Below the pieces are notes generated by a model that worked only from the letters and a program-made list of their open reading frames with translations, did not search any database and was not told where the DNA came from. A program made the translations under genes and the position numbers. DNA of 64,000 nt, taken from NCBI GenBank assembly GCA_902705825.1, contig CACSIL010000045.1, positions 187,224-251,223 of the forward strand, read 5' to 3'. Source of the DNA: Halioglobus japonicus (GTDB lineage Bacteria; Pseudomonadota; Gammaproteobacteria; Pseudomonadales; Halieaceae). Every line of letters begins with the position of its first letter. Position 1 is the stretch's first letter. Shown in pieces: positions 41,302 to 51,482 of the stretch.

Positions 41302-42159
41302 CTACAAATATTGATAACCGCTCCACTGCTTTGCGGTTCCAAACCTATCCTCGCAGAACTGGTAGGTCTCCCGATAAAAACGGGCTATGTCACTCATAAG
41401 CTCAACGCTCAACGTGTCCACGTGCTTCTTGGTGACGTTCACCTTTTTATTTATATCTGGATTGAAGTCTGGCAATTCAAGGAAATCCTGCAGTTGTTGC
41501 AGGGTTTCCTTTTCAAAAAGCGTCTCGTAAATGCCATAGTAAATATTGTCTGAATCAAATACCGCTTCCAGGTTTTTTACCGTTTGCTCATATCGGGTGC
41601 GAAGTTCGCATTGGCGGCTGTTGTAATATGAAGCGAGTTCTGTCTGCTCTTTGGCAAGCGTTTTTGCCGGGTTCTTGTGCTCAACATCTTCGCGGTGCAT
41701 TCTGAGCATGGACCAACACCGCTCAATTGGATCTCTCATTATGAAGATGATTTTCACGGTAAATCCACGGTTCTCAAGCCCTTGCTTGATTGCTCGAAAC
41801 CCTGCAACGGGCAATGCACAATAAGTAGGCGTGATGTCACCAACAGCAATGGTTTTATCCGACTTGCTCCACAAGTGATCGAAGTAATCAAAATAACTTT
41901 GGGGATTGCGACAGAACTCCAGGAGTTTAAGCAGGTTGTCCTGCTTTTCCATGAGTACGCCCGATTGGATCTGTTGCTTTAGTTTGTCTATTTTATTCGT
42001 CAGAAAGGCGGAGCATTCTTCTACGTACAAGGCATCAAAAACATGATATTCCTTGCTGAAGCCCTTTCTCACAAATTGGCTGGCATTCAGTTGCGAATGC
42101 AACCAGGTCGTGCCGCCTTTCTGGCAGCCCACGCCCAAATAGAATAATTTCTTTTCCAT
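41302..42159 (-). CDS. Sulfotransferase family protein
   Basis: 285-residue PAPS-dependent sulfotransferase. The 5'-phosphosulfate loop is GCQKGGTTWL (residues 11-20); the 3'-phosphate site is IMRDPIERCWS with Arg142 and Ser150. Acceptor unknown. The gene is minus-strand, downstream of fadA across a 124-base gap with a long hairpin, and is lower in GC than its neighbours by eye, which may mean later acquisition. Confidence 0.88.
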   Translation of the reverse strand: MEKKLFYLGVGCQKGGTTWLHSQLNASQFVRKGFSKEYHVFDALYVEECSAFLTNKIDKLKQQIQSGVLMEKQDNLLKLLEFCRNPQSYFDYFDHLWSKSDKTIAVGDITPTYCALPVAGFRAIKQGLENRGFTVKIIFIMRDPIERCWSMLRMHREDVEHKNPAKTLAKEQTELASYYNSRQCELRTRYEQTVKNLEAVFDSDNIYYGIYETLFEKETLQQLQDFLELPDFNPDINKKVNVTKKHVDTLSVELMSDIARFYRETYQFCEDRFGTAKQWSGYQYL

Positions 42160-42175
42160 ATAAACCCTGGGTGAG

Positions 42176-42206
42176 CGTTTCCCCGATGTGAGTCATCGAG
42201 GAAACG
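42176..42206. other. Hairpin between fadA and the sulfotransferase gene
   Basis: CGTTTCCCCGATG (42176-42188) and CATCGAGGAAACG (42194-42206) pair over 13 bases with one mismatch and a 5-base loop. No T-run follows on either strand, so an intrinsic terminator is not proved; it may attenuate or protect the end of the fadBA message. Confidence 0.55.
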
Positions 42207-42283
42207 TTTCTGCATTTAAAGTGCAGCTTGTATTCTCCAGTAGGTTATCGAAGCACTATGAACAGCAGGCGCTGAATCGCCGT

Positions 42284-43477
<1,194 letters not shown>

Positions 43478-43493
43478 TTAATTAGCCCGTAAC

Positions 43494-45641
43494 TCAGTAG
43501 TAGGTTTCGCCGTTGGCGAGCATTTCCTGCATGCGTTCAGTCAACTCGTAGGCTTTGCCCAAATGAGCGAACTTTGCGGATGCCTCGGCGAGGTGGGCCA
43601 ATCCCACGGTGTCCATCCAGCGGAAGATACCTCCGCGGAAAGGCGGGAAGCCTACTCCAAATAGCAGTGCAAGATCGGCTTCTGCGGGAGTGCCGACAAT
43701 GCCTTCTTCGACGCAGCGTGCCATTTCGATAGCCATCGGCAGCATCATGCGTGCGATGATGTCTTCGCGTTCGAATTCAACACGATCTGCGACCACATCG
43801 CTGATCATGTTGTACACCTCATCGTTGACACTTTTTACCGGCTTGCCGCGCTTGTCTTCGCTGTATTCAAAGAAGCCTTTGTTGTTTTTCTGACCAAACC
43901 GACCCAGGTCGAACATCACCTCAGTCGCACTTTTGAAATCTGGTGCCATGCGATCCGGGAAGCCCTCAGCCATCACGTTGGCGGCATGTACGCCGGTGTC
44001 TATGCCGACAACATCCATCAGATAGGCCGGGCCCATGGGCCAGCCCCAACGTTCCATAACCTTGTCGACGGCCTGGAAGTCAGCGCCGTCACGCAGCAAC
44101 ATATTGAAACCACCGAAGTACGGAAACAGTACGCGGTTGACGAGGAAGCCAGGGCAGTCGTTAACAACAACAGCCTTCTTACCCATTTTGTTGGCGTAAG
44201 CGACAGTGCGGGCTACTGCTGTATCAGAAGTTTTTTCTCCGCGAATGACTTCCACCAGCGGCATGGCATGGACCGGGTTGAAGAAATGCATGCCGCAGAA
44301 GTTTTCCGGCCGCTTCAGGTTTTGCGCCAGGCGCGTGATGGAAATGGTTGAGGTGTTGGAGGCGAGCACCGTATCCTCGCTGATTTCCTGTTCCACTTCG
44401 GCGAGAACGATTCCTTTGACTTTCTCATTCTCAACTACCGCCTCTACGACGATATCGACATCTTCAAAGCCGGCGTAAGTCAGGGTGGGATCAATGCTGT
44501 TCAGAATACTGCCCATCTCGGATGCGCTCATGCGGCCGCGATCAACCCGCTTGGCCAGTAGCTTGGAAGCTTCAGACAATCCAAGGTCCAGGCCTTCCTG
44601 CGCGATATCTTTCATTTTGATCGGGGTGCCTTTATAGGCGCTCTGGTAGGCTATACCGCCGCCCATGATGCCGGCGCCGAGCACTGCTGCACGCTCAATT
44701 TTTTTGTCAGCCTGTTTTTCCCAACCCTTGGCTTTTTTGCCCAACAGCTGGTCATTCAGGAACACGCCGACCAGGGCGGCTGCAACAGGCGTGGTGGCCA
44801 GTTCAGCAAAGGCATTCGCTTCCACTTCCAATGCATCGTCAAGACTCATACTGCGCGCGGCTTCTATTACCTCGACCACCTTGACCGGAGCGGGGTAGTT
44901 TCTGCCAGCTTGCTGCGCCACCATCGCTTTAATGGTGAAGAACGACATCATGGCTTCGGTATCATTCAGCGGCAGCGGGCCGTGCTTGCGGGCGCGACGC
45001 GAGGCGTACTCAAGATCACCATTGATAGCGCCTTGAAGTGTTGCCAGGGTGACAGCGCGCAGTTCTTCAGGATTTGCGAGCGCGTCGACTGCGCCAGCTT
45101 TAAGGGCATCGGCGGGGCGTTTTTCAGCGCCGGTTGCCATCCACATTACTGCTTCGTCTACGCCGATAATGCGCGGCAGGCGGACTGTGCCACCCCAGGC
45201 TGGAAGGATGCCCAGTTTAGTTTCCGGCAGACCAATTTTCGCTGCGTTACTCATTACTCTGAAATCGCATGCCAGGCAGCACTCAAGCCCGCCACCCATG
45301 GCAAAACCATTGATGGCAGCCGCGCTGGGGTAGGGCAGGCTGGCAATACGGTTGAAGTTCTTGTTGTTGGTGGCAACGAAAGGTTTGATGTCTTCCTTGC
45401 TTGCCCCGAACAGGCTGGTGAATTCGGTTATATCTGCCCCGACAATGAATACAGGCTTGGCGCTGGTTACCAGCAGGCCCTTAATGCCGCTTTCAGCCTC
45501 CAATGCATCGAGGCCAGCAGTGAGGCTGGAGACAGTCGCATTGTCGAATTTATTCACTGATTCGCCTTGCAGGTCGAAGTTCAGCTCGGCGATATCGCCG
45601 TCCAGACGTTTTATCGTGAGCTGGTCACTCTGGTAGATCAT
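43494..45641 (-). CDS. fadB: Fatty acid oxidation complex alpha subunit FadB
   Basis: Multifunctional enoyl-CoA hydratase and 3-hydroxyacyl-CoA dehydrogenase, 715 residues. The crotonase half has INGFAMGGGLECCLACDFRV; the dehydrogenase half has the NAD site AVLGAGIMGGGIAYQS and HFFNPVHAMPLVEVI. A TATAAT-like element read on the minus strand at 45688-45683 could be the -10 of its promoter, but no good -35 was found. In this genome fadBA feeds acetyl-CoA and, from odd or branched chains, propionyl-CoA into the ethylmalonyl-CoA and methylmalonyl-CoA genes. Confidence 0.97.
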   Translation of the reverse strand: MIYQSDQLTIKRLDGDIAELNFDLQGESVNKFDNATVSSLTAGLDALEAESGIKGLLVTSAKPVFIVGADITEFTSLFGASKEDIKPFVATNNKNFNRIASLPYPSAAAINGFAMGGGLECCLACDFRVMSNAAKIGLPETKLGILPAWGGTVRLPRIIGVDEAVMWMATGAEKRPADALKAGAVDALANPEELRAVTLATLQGAINGDLEYASRRARKHGPLPLNDTEAMMSFFTIKAMVAQQAGRNYPAPVKVVEVIEAARSMSLDDALEVEANAFAELATTPVAAALVGVFLNDQLLGKKAKGWEKQADKKIERAAVLGAGIMGGGIAYQSAYKGTPIKMKDIAQEGLDLGLSEASKLLAKRVDRGRMSASEMGSILNSIDPTLTYAGFEDVDIVVEAVVENEKVKGIVLAEVEQEISEDTVLASNTSTISITRLAQNLKRPENFCGMHFFNPVHAMPLVEVIRGEKTSDTAVARTVAYANKMGKKAVVVNDCPGFLVNRVLFPYFGGFNMLLRDGADFQAVDKVMERWGWPMGPAYLMDVVGIDTGVHAANVMAEGFPDRMAPDFKSATEVMFDLGRFGQKNNKGFFEYSEDKRGKPVKSVNDEVYNMISDVVADRVEFEREDIIARMMLPMAIEMARCVEEGIVGTPAEADLALLFGVGFPPFRGGIFRWMDTVGLAHLAEASAKFAHLGKAYELTERMQEMLANGETYY

Positions 45642-45838
45642 ATCGGTGTCCTGTGTCAGATTGGGGGATAAAGCCGCGGCGGATTATACCCAAAATTCGC
45701 TTCGAATGCCCGAAGTTGTCGCCGACGTATTATCCCGTCTGAATCTGGTGTCAACGGCGGGAGAAATCCAGCCCGGCCACTGTTTTCGCGACTTCACACA
45801 GATTTTCTAATAGTGAGACATCGTCAGCAAAACCGATA

Positions 45839-45866
45839 TTGCCTTCGTCTTGTTGCGGGCTATACT
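45839..45866 (+). promoter_or_regulatory. Predicted promoter for the 46-50 kb cluster
   Basis: TTGCCT (45839-45844) and TATACT (45861-45866) are 16 bases apart. It points into the peptide/SGNH/methyltransferase/Rieske run, leaving a leader of about 90 bases before GTG 45967. By eye only. Confidence 0.4.
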
Positions 45867-45966
45867 GCGATAATGGACAGGCGCCTTATCTGCGGGCTCA
45901 CAGGCTGTGGTGGTGGATGTAGGCAACCGGTGGCTGTGCAAGGCACCAACAGACGGAGTTCTATGC

Positions 45967-46089
45967 GTGAAAAAGCTTGGCAGAATACTAAGAAATTACC
46001 AGAGCTTCCTGAAATCACTGGTTAAAAAGCGCAAAAAGAAGAAAGATGACGATAACGACGACGATCCCTTTATCTATCCACTTTTCTAA
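45967..46089 (+). CDS. Possible 40-residue charged peptide, first gene of accessory cluster
   Basis: GTG 45967 lies eight bases after GGAG (45955-45958). The 40-residue product has an amphipathic basic N-terminus (MKKLGRILRNYQSFLKSLVKK), a block of Lys/Arg, a block of Asp/Asn (residues 27-33), and a short hydrophobic, aromatic tail PFIYPLF. The layout of leader, charged linker and short conserved-looking tail resembles a ribosomal-peptide precursor, but no family is recognised. The next gene starts 32 bases later. A shadow 20-codon frame from ATG 45963 uses the same RBS and is the alternative. A longer version from GTG 45907 exists. Confidence 0.4.
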   Translation: MKKLGRILRNYQSFLKSLVKKRKKKKDDDNDDDPFIYPLF

Positions 46090-46121
46090 TCCGTAGAGCA
46101 CTTTTAGTCTATGGTTAACAA

Positions 46122-47045
46122 GTGAAGCCTCGCATGGCTGAACGTGCGATGCCGTCGAAGGTTTACGGTCTCAGGCACTATGTTTTTCCGCGCGCCCCCG
46201 AAAGGCTTGATATTGCGAAGCGGTGGTGTCTGACCGATTCCAGAAAGGCTTATCGCAGACGTCCTCACCCCCTTTTTGGTAGGTGGTCTATCAAATACAC
46301 CCTGAATCACCTCGGTTATCGATGTGCCGAGTTCGATCAAGACATCATAGCTGACCCTTCCTGTTTTAAACTCGTGGTGATTGGAGGCTCTGAAACATTC
46401 GGCGTTGGCCTCCCCGCAGACAAGCTCTATGTCAACCTGCTGGCCACCCGACTGGAGCACTTCACCGGGAAGAAAGTTATTGCCTGGAATATTGGCCTCC
46501 CGATGGCGGGTTCCAGCTTCATTTCGCGCATGCTTTATCCCATCATCGAATTGTTGTCACCTGACTTTCTATTTCTTAATTTCCCCGCGCACTCGGGATA
46601 CCGTGAGTACTTTAATGACGATGAAGAAATATTTTTCTGCGAGCCAGGCGGGTTAGCACAGCGCCGCACAATAAGCCGCTTCTGGGACCCGGAAGCATCG
46701 AGAGTCGACAGGGCCCATCTGAGTCTGGAATCTGATTTTAACAACACAGTCAGTTTCTATAACGATTATTGCTACTGTGAGTTTTTGTGTGATTACCACG
46801 GCATAGATTGGCTTTACAGTGCGCCCGACATCGGCGGCGACACTGCGGCCGCCGTAAGTTTCACCCCCCGCAAACGGGTAGCGAGCAGGATTCATCAGTT
46901 TATGCAGGCTGGCGTATACGGTGAATCGGACGAAGACTTACTCGCGCGGGATTTTATTCATCCTGGGATCCTGCCCAACCAGCGTTTTGCGGATGCTGTT
47001 CTCGACGCTTACGTCGCGGGCTATAGTTCGGGGGGCCGGTTATGA
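46122..47045 (+). CDS. SGNH/GDSL-type hydrolase (copy 1)
   Basis: 307 residues from GTG 46122 (ATG 46134 is also possible; neither has a clear SD). Block I is VVIGGSETFG with Ser90, block II Gly is in WNIGLPMAG, block III Asn in FLFLNFPAHSG, and the final DFIHPG gives Asp277 and His280, so all SGNH catalytic positions are present. No signal peptide, hence cytoplasmic. It shares PHPxFG...NxxGYRCxEFD with the next gene and overlaps it by four bases. Members usually hydrolyse or transfer acyl esters; substrate unknown. Confidence 0.82.
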   Translation: MKPRMAERAMPSKVYGLRHYVFPRAPERLDIAKRWCLTDSRKAYRRRPHPLFGRWSIKYTLNHLGYRCAEFDQDIIADPSCFKLVVIGGSETFGVGLPADKLYVNLLATRLEHFTGKKVIAWNIGLPMAGSSFISRMLYPIIELLSPDFLFLNFPAHSGYREYFNDDEEIFFCEPGGLAQRRTISRFWDPEASRVDRAHLSLESDFNNTVSFYNDYCYCEFLCDYHGIDWLYSAPDIGGDTAAAVSFTPRKRVASRIHQFMQAGVYGESDEDLLARDFIHPGILPNQRFADAVLDAYVAGYSSGGRL

Positions 47046-47980
47046 CCGTGCCGGCATCCGAGCAGCTGAGCCCGGCTGAGTTAATGCCGCTGTTCAGTTC
47101 TGTGGCGATCCCCTATACGGGGCATAGAGGGGCGCGAAAATGCAAATGGTTCGGTAGTGACAGTGAGCGTCACTACTTGAAAAATCCACACCCGAAGTTC
47201 GGGCCCGATGACATCGAGTATTCGTTCAACAGGCATGGGTATCGTTGTATTGAGTTTGATACAAGGGATACATTTGACAAAGATCACCTCCATCTCCTCA
47301 CACTAGGGGAGAGCCATGCTCTTGGTATGGGCCTGCCCGAGGAGCTAACGTATGGGTACCTGGTTGCCCAAAAAATTCAGGCTCATACCGGGCGCCCGGT
47401 TCAGCATTGGAATCTTAGTCAGGGCGGGATAAGTGCAGAGTATATAGCGCGAATACTACCGACGGCATTAGCTGTTTTGCAGCCTGATTTTGTGATTTTG
47501 AATTTTCCGAATAAGCACCGGCGCGAGTATATTTTCGACGATGGTAACTACCTGACATGCGGCGATGGCGATCAGGTCGCAGGCAGTGTTTATACCGTGG
47601 ACAGGCACGAAGCAGTCAAAAAGGCACACTTTGAACACGCTCACGAGGATTCCAACACGTTCAATCAATGGAAGTTATTTATCGTTTGTCAGAGACACTT
47701 ACTGGCACACAAAGTGATGTGGGCCGCGCAGGCAGGTTTTGGCTTGCCCCAGCGATTCAATCAATATATTGCAATGCAGAACCTCTCACCCACACGAATC
47801 ATGGCGATCGGGAAAGAGGCATACGAGGATAATCCCGGAATGTGGCTGGCAAGAGATGGCAAACACGCGGGGGTAGCTCCACATGCGGGTTTGGCAGATA
47901 ACATCTACCAGTTGTTTGTCCGGGAATATACACAAGAGCTGGAGCAGTTGGCGGCCAGTCAATCGCAGCGGACAGGGTAA
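47042..47980 (+). CDS. SGNH/GDSL-type hydrolase (copy 2)
   Basis: 312-residue paralogue of the preceding gene, starting in its stop codon (ATGA). Block I reads TLGESHALG with Ser91, block II Gly is in WNLSQGG, block III Asn in VILNFPNKH, and the end DGKHAG gives Asp272 and His275. Identity to copy 1 is modest, so it is an old duplication, perhaps with each acting on a different bond or forming a heterodimer. No signal peptide seen. Confidence 0.82.
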   Translation: MTVPASEQLSPAELMPLFSSVAIPYTGHRGARKCKWFGSDSERHYLKNPHPKFGPDDIEYSFNRHGYRCIEFDTRDTFDKDHLHLLTLGESHALGMGLPEELTYGYLVAQKIQAHTGRPVQHWNLSQGGISAEYIARILPTALAVLQPDFVILNFPNKHRREYIFDDGNYLTCGDGDQVAGSVYTVDRHEAVKKAHFEHAHEDSNTFNQWKLFIVCQRHLLAHKVMWAAQAGFGLPQRFNQYIAMQNLSPTRIMAIGKEAYEDNPGMWLARDGKHAGVAPHAGLADNIYQLFVREYTQELEQLAASQSQRTG

Positions 47981-47989
47981 GTAACAGAA

Positions 47990-48835
47990 ATGATGCTCTC
48001 GGATTTTGCAAAACCTGAGGTGTTGGAGTTCTACCGCTCCTTACCATTCAACGTACACGGAGACACTGAGCAGACTGTCAGAGCGATACGCTCAACGGAT
48101 TCAGTTGTGAATTACCCCTGTCTGGTTCCGCTGCTTTCCAAGGGGACCCGTGTTCTAGAGATAGGCTGTGGAGGGGGCTGGATGAGTAATTGCATTGCGC
48201 ATTATTACGGCGCTGATGTAACAGCGATCGATTTTAATGAAAGTGTGATCGAATACGCGCAGAGCATATCTGCAGCGATGGGGCTGGGTACACGCTTTCT
48301 TACATCTGATCTATTTTTGTATGCACCTGAAAAGTACTTTGACGTCGCCGTATCTCTGGGAGTACTTCACCATACAGGCAACGTGGAAGAGGCGATACGA
48401 AAAATCTGCCGAGACTTTGTTAAGCCGGGTGGTTACTTTTTTCTTGGACTCTATCACCACTACGGGCGACGTCCCTTCCTGCAACATTTTGAGAATCTAA
48501 GATCGGCCGGTGCCGACGAAGACGCGCTGTTTGCAGAATACCGGCGTCTTCACTCAAATTTAAGCGATGAGACACATTTGCGATCATGGTTTCGAGACCA
48601 GGTGTTACATCCGCATGAAACCCAGCATACCCTGCTGGAAACCAGCGAGGTGCTAACGTCCATGAATATGGAAATAGTATCTACTTCCATCAACAGGTTT
48701 CAGGCTATCGATAACATGAATGACTTGTTTGAACAGGAGAAACAGTTAGAACAGGTGTCTCGTGATCGTCTGGCATCCGGCTCATATTACCCGGGGTTCT
48801 TTGTGGTACTAGCCAGAAGATCTGACAATGGCTGA
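47990..48835 (+). CDS. SAM-dependent methyltransferase, class I
   Basis: 281 residues. Motif I VLEIGCGGGW (residues 55-64), VTAIDFNESVIEYA for the ribose-binding acid, and FDVAVSLGVLHHTGN for motif II/III are clear. It lies nine bases after the second SGNH gene and overlaps the Rieske oxygenase by eight bases. The C-terminal part (FLQHFENLRSAGADEDALFAEYRRL) is not a known family to me. Substrate unknown; position suggests tailoring of the same product as its neighbours. Confidence 0.88.
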   Translation: MMLSDFAKPEVLEFYRSLPFNVHGDTEQTVRAIRSTDSVVNYPCLVPLLSKGTRVLEIGCGGGWMSNCIAHYYGADVTAIDFNESVIEYAQSISAAMGLGTRFLTSDLFLYAPEKYFDVAVSLGVLHHTGNVEEAIRKICRDFVKPGGYFFLGLYHHYGRRPFLQHFENLRSAGADEDALFAEYRRLHSNLSDETHLRSWFRDQVLHPHETQHTLLETSEVLTSMNMEIVSTSINRFQAIDNMNDLFEQEKQLEQVSRDRLASGSYYPGFFVVLARRSDNG

Positions 48836-50114
48836 ACGTTTTGACCACAGGAATTGTTGGTATCCCATCGCGTTCTCGCGCGACATCGCTACACAGTCGA
48901 TAACACCCTTTTCTGTCTATGACGACGATTTTATACTGCTGCGAGATACCGACGATAATCTCACCTGCCTTAGAGACAAGTGCCCTCACAGGGCGGCCAG
49001 GTTATCGACAGGAAAGTTGGGGGAGGGCGTTATTGAATGCCAGTATCACGGGTGGCAGTTCGATCTGCAGGGGCAGTGTGTCAAGATTCCGCAGCTGGAG
49101 GCGGATAAAGAAATACCCCAGCGGGCCTGTGTCGAGAGCTTCAATGTGGTGGTCGTACAGGGGCTAGTCTGGTTTTGGTATGGCGATCGTGAGCTCTCAA
49201 CGATACGGGATATTCCGACTGTTCCCGATATCGAGAAGGGAGATACCTATACGGTTGACTATATCGTAGACCTTCCCTATGACCAGAGCTACCTTATTGA
49301 AAACGTAATTGATGTTGCCCATATACATATTGCTCACCACGGTATACGAGGAGGCGGTAACCGGGAGCTGGCGCGACCAATCGACTTCACTATTGAAGAA
49401 AGCTCGGCACATGGCATAAAGGCACAGTTTAAGAGTATAGGCCTGGGTGACACTACCAATAGCCCACTTAAAGCGGCGCGAGTGCAGTTTGTTGCCCCCA
49501 ATCTGATTCACTACACTTCAGAATACAAAAACGCTGGGTTACATTCCGGGCTTGCGCTGTATTCGCTGCCTCTGGGCCAGCAGCGCTGCCGTCTCTTGTA
49601 TCGAAAATACAGCAACTTTTTCTCGAAAAAGGAAAGGCGTAAACCTCGTTGGCTGGAGCATCACACTCAAAATACAATTCTGCAGCAGGATATGGCGATT
49701 ATTATCGGGCAGCATCAGACGGTGGAGAAGTCTGGTCTGGAGCTAAACGCACTTTGGCATCCGGTCAAGACGAGCGACCAGCTGGTGCTCGCCTACCGTC
49801 GCTGGCTAGATGAATATGGCGGCAACTTGCCGTTTTATCGCGGTTATAGAAGTTCCCGCCAGCCCCGCCATCCGAAGGAGGCCACTTATCCGGATGATGC
49901 CTACCAGATCCATACTCGGCATTGCTCTGACTGCAAAAAGATATACGCAAGGGCACTGACACTACAAAAGAGTTTTGCATGGGCTCTGGTAGTGATGACC
50001 TTGTTTGCACTTTATCTCCAATCCATACCCTTGAAGAATGCTTCTTTGCTAATCATAGTGCTTTTTATCGGCGCGATACTCGGATTGGCGCGCTTTCGGA
50101 GGCTTTTTGAGTGA
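48828..50114 (+). CDS. Membrane-anchored Rieske oxygenase, pheophorbide a oxygenase type
   Basis: 428 residues. The Rieske ligands are Cys52, His54, Cys71 and His74 (CPH and CQYH). The mononuclear iron site reads NVIDVAHIHIAH, with Asp162, His165 and His170. Near the end HTRHCSDCKK gives a CxxC pair (Cys366, Cys369), followed by two membrane helices at about 383-397 and 406-421. This CxxC plus C-terminal anchor is the layout of plant and cyanobacterial PaO/Tic55/PTC52 proteins, uncommon in gammaproteobacteria. No ferredoxin or reductase gene is adjacent. Start overlaps the methyltransferase gene. Confidence 0.88.
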   Translation: MAERFDHRNCWYPIAFSRDIATQSITPFSVYDDDFILLRDTDDNLTCLRDKCPHRAARLSTGKLGEGVIECQYHGWQFDLQGQCVKIPQLEADKEIPQRACVESFNVVVVQGLVWFWYGDRELSTIRDIPTVPDIEKGDTYTVDYIVDLPYDQSYLIENVIDVAHIHIAHHGIRGGGNRELARPIDFTIEESSAHGIKAQFKSIGLGDTTNSPLKAARVQFVAPNLIHYTSEYKNAGLHSGLALYSLPLGQQRCRLLYRKYSNFFSKKERRKPRWLEHHTQNTILQQDMAIIIGQHQTVEKSGLELNALWHPVKTSDQLVLAYRRWLDEYGGNLPFYRGYRSSRQPRHPKEATYPDDAYQIHTRHCSDCKKIYARALTLQKSFAWALVVMTLFALYLQSIPLKNASLLIIVLFIGAILGLARFRRLFE

Positions 50115-50293
50115 GTCGAGCGTAGCCAACGTCGGGTAAAAGCTGCGGCTTGTCGTTTTCAATATTACGGCATACAATGTGCCAATAAACGCTAAAACCA
50201 TGTTTTTGCGCAGCTTACCCTGCGCACTCAGGACAGGCGCATCTGCATATTGCGAGCTGCGCTTTAATACAGACTATGAAGAGGAGTTGCTAG

Positions 50294-51472
50294 ATGCATA
50301 CACGTTTAAGTGAAGAGGACCTGGCATTCCAGGCAGAGGTAAGGGCATTCCTCAACGAAGCCTGGACCGAGGAACTGGCGGAAACCTGCGCTAACAAGAC
50401 AACCATGAAAGAGGGTGTCGAGGAATGGCAGCGTCGATTGTACAAAAAGGGCTGGATGGCTCCACACTGGCCCGTAGAACACGGTGGCACAGACTGGACC
50501 GTTACCCAATCCTTTATCTACAACCTCGAACGCGCCTCTGCAGGCGCACCTGAGGCCGTGCCTTTTGGTGTCACTATGGTGGCGTCAGTCATCATCGGCT
50601 ATGGCAACGATGAGCAGAAAGCCAAGTTTCTGCCGCGCATACTCAAGAGTGAGGACTGGTGGTGCCAGGGGTATTCTGAACCGGGAGCCGGCTCAGATCT
50701 GGCCGCACTGAAAACGCGTGCTGACCTCGAAGGTGATGAATACGTCATCAATGGCAGTAAGATCTGGACGACCTATGCACAGCACGCGGATTGGATATTC
50801 TGTCTGGTGCGCACCGACAATTCCGGCCGCAAGCAAGAGGGCATTACCTTTTTGCTGATTGATATGAAAACGCCCGGCGTCACAGTGCGTCCGATAGATA
50901 CGATTGACAACTTTCATCACCTGAACGAAGTGCATTTCGACAATGTGCGCGTACCGGTAGAAAATCGCATCGGTGAAGAAGGCAAGGGCTGGACGTACGC
51001 CAAATCGCTGCTGGTACAGGAGCGCCTGTCCATTGCCGAAGTGGCCGATTCCAAGCGCAGCCTGACGCAACTGCGTGAGCAAGCACGCGCTGAAGTCAAT
51101 GGCGGAGAGTCACTGCTGCAGGATCCGCTCTTTGCTAAACGCCTTACAGATATTGAGATTGATCTTATGGCACTGGAGTACACCGAGTTACGTGCTCTGG
51201 CCTCCATTGCCGAAGGCAAAGAGCCCGGCCCCGAATCCTCCCTGCTTAAACTTCAGGGTACAGAGATTCAGCAAGCCATTCAGGAGCTGCGTATGGATGT
51301 CGCTGCTTACTATAGCGGCACTTTGCAAGGCGATCTGAGCGCTGCGGAGTTGGGTCATGATTATGCCGATAACGCGCAGAAATCATACTTCAGAGGGCGG
51401 GCTTCCTCCATCTACGGTGGCTCCAATGAAGTCCAGAAAAACATCACAGCCAAATACGTGCTCGGCCTGTAG
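50294..51472 (+). CDS. Acyl-CoA dehydrogenase (subunit 1 of a pair)
   Basis: 392-residue FAD acyl-CoA dehydrogenase. GYSEPGAGSDLAALKT and GSKIWTTYAQHADW line the flavin/substrate site; SSIYGGSNEVQKNI ends it. RBS GAGGAG is eight bases before ATG 50294. A second, different dehydrogenase follows 10 bases later, as in alpha2-beta2 heteromeric enzymes of steroid and branched side-chain degradation. Which chain carries the catalytic base cannot be decided by eye. Confidence 0.92.
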   Translation: MHTRLSEEDLAFQAEVRAFLNEAWTEELAETCANKTTMKEGVEEWQRRLYKKGWMAPHWPVEHGGTDWTVTQSFIYNLERASAGAPEAVPFGVTMVASVIIGYGNDEQKAKFLPRILKSEDWWCQGYSEPGAGSDLAALKTRADLEGDEYVINGSKIWTTYAQHADWIFCLVRTDNSGRKQEGITFLLIDMKTPGVTVRPIDTIDNFHHLNEVHFDNVRVPVENRIGEEGKGWTYAKSLLVQERLSIAEVADSKRSLTQLREQARAEVNGGESLLQDPLFAKRLTDIEIDLMALEYTELRALASIAEGKEPGPESSLLKLQGTEIQQAIQELRMDVAAYYSGTLQGDLSAAELGHDYADNAQKSYFRGRASSIYGGSNEVQKNITAKYVLGL

Positions 51473-51482
51473 GAGATAAACA

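Noticed and set aside
46104..46460. Minus-strand ORFs under the SGNH genes
   Set aside because: The plus-strand frames show complete SGNH catalytic motifs and tight overlaps; the antisense frames show no family features.
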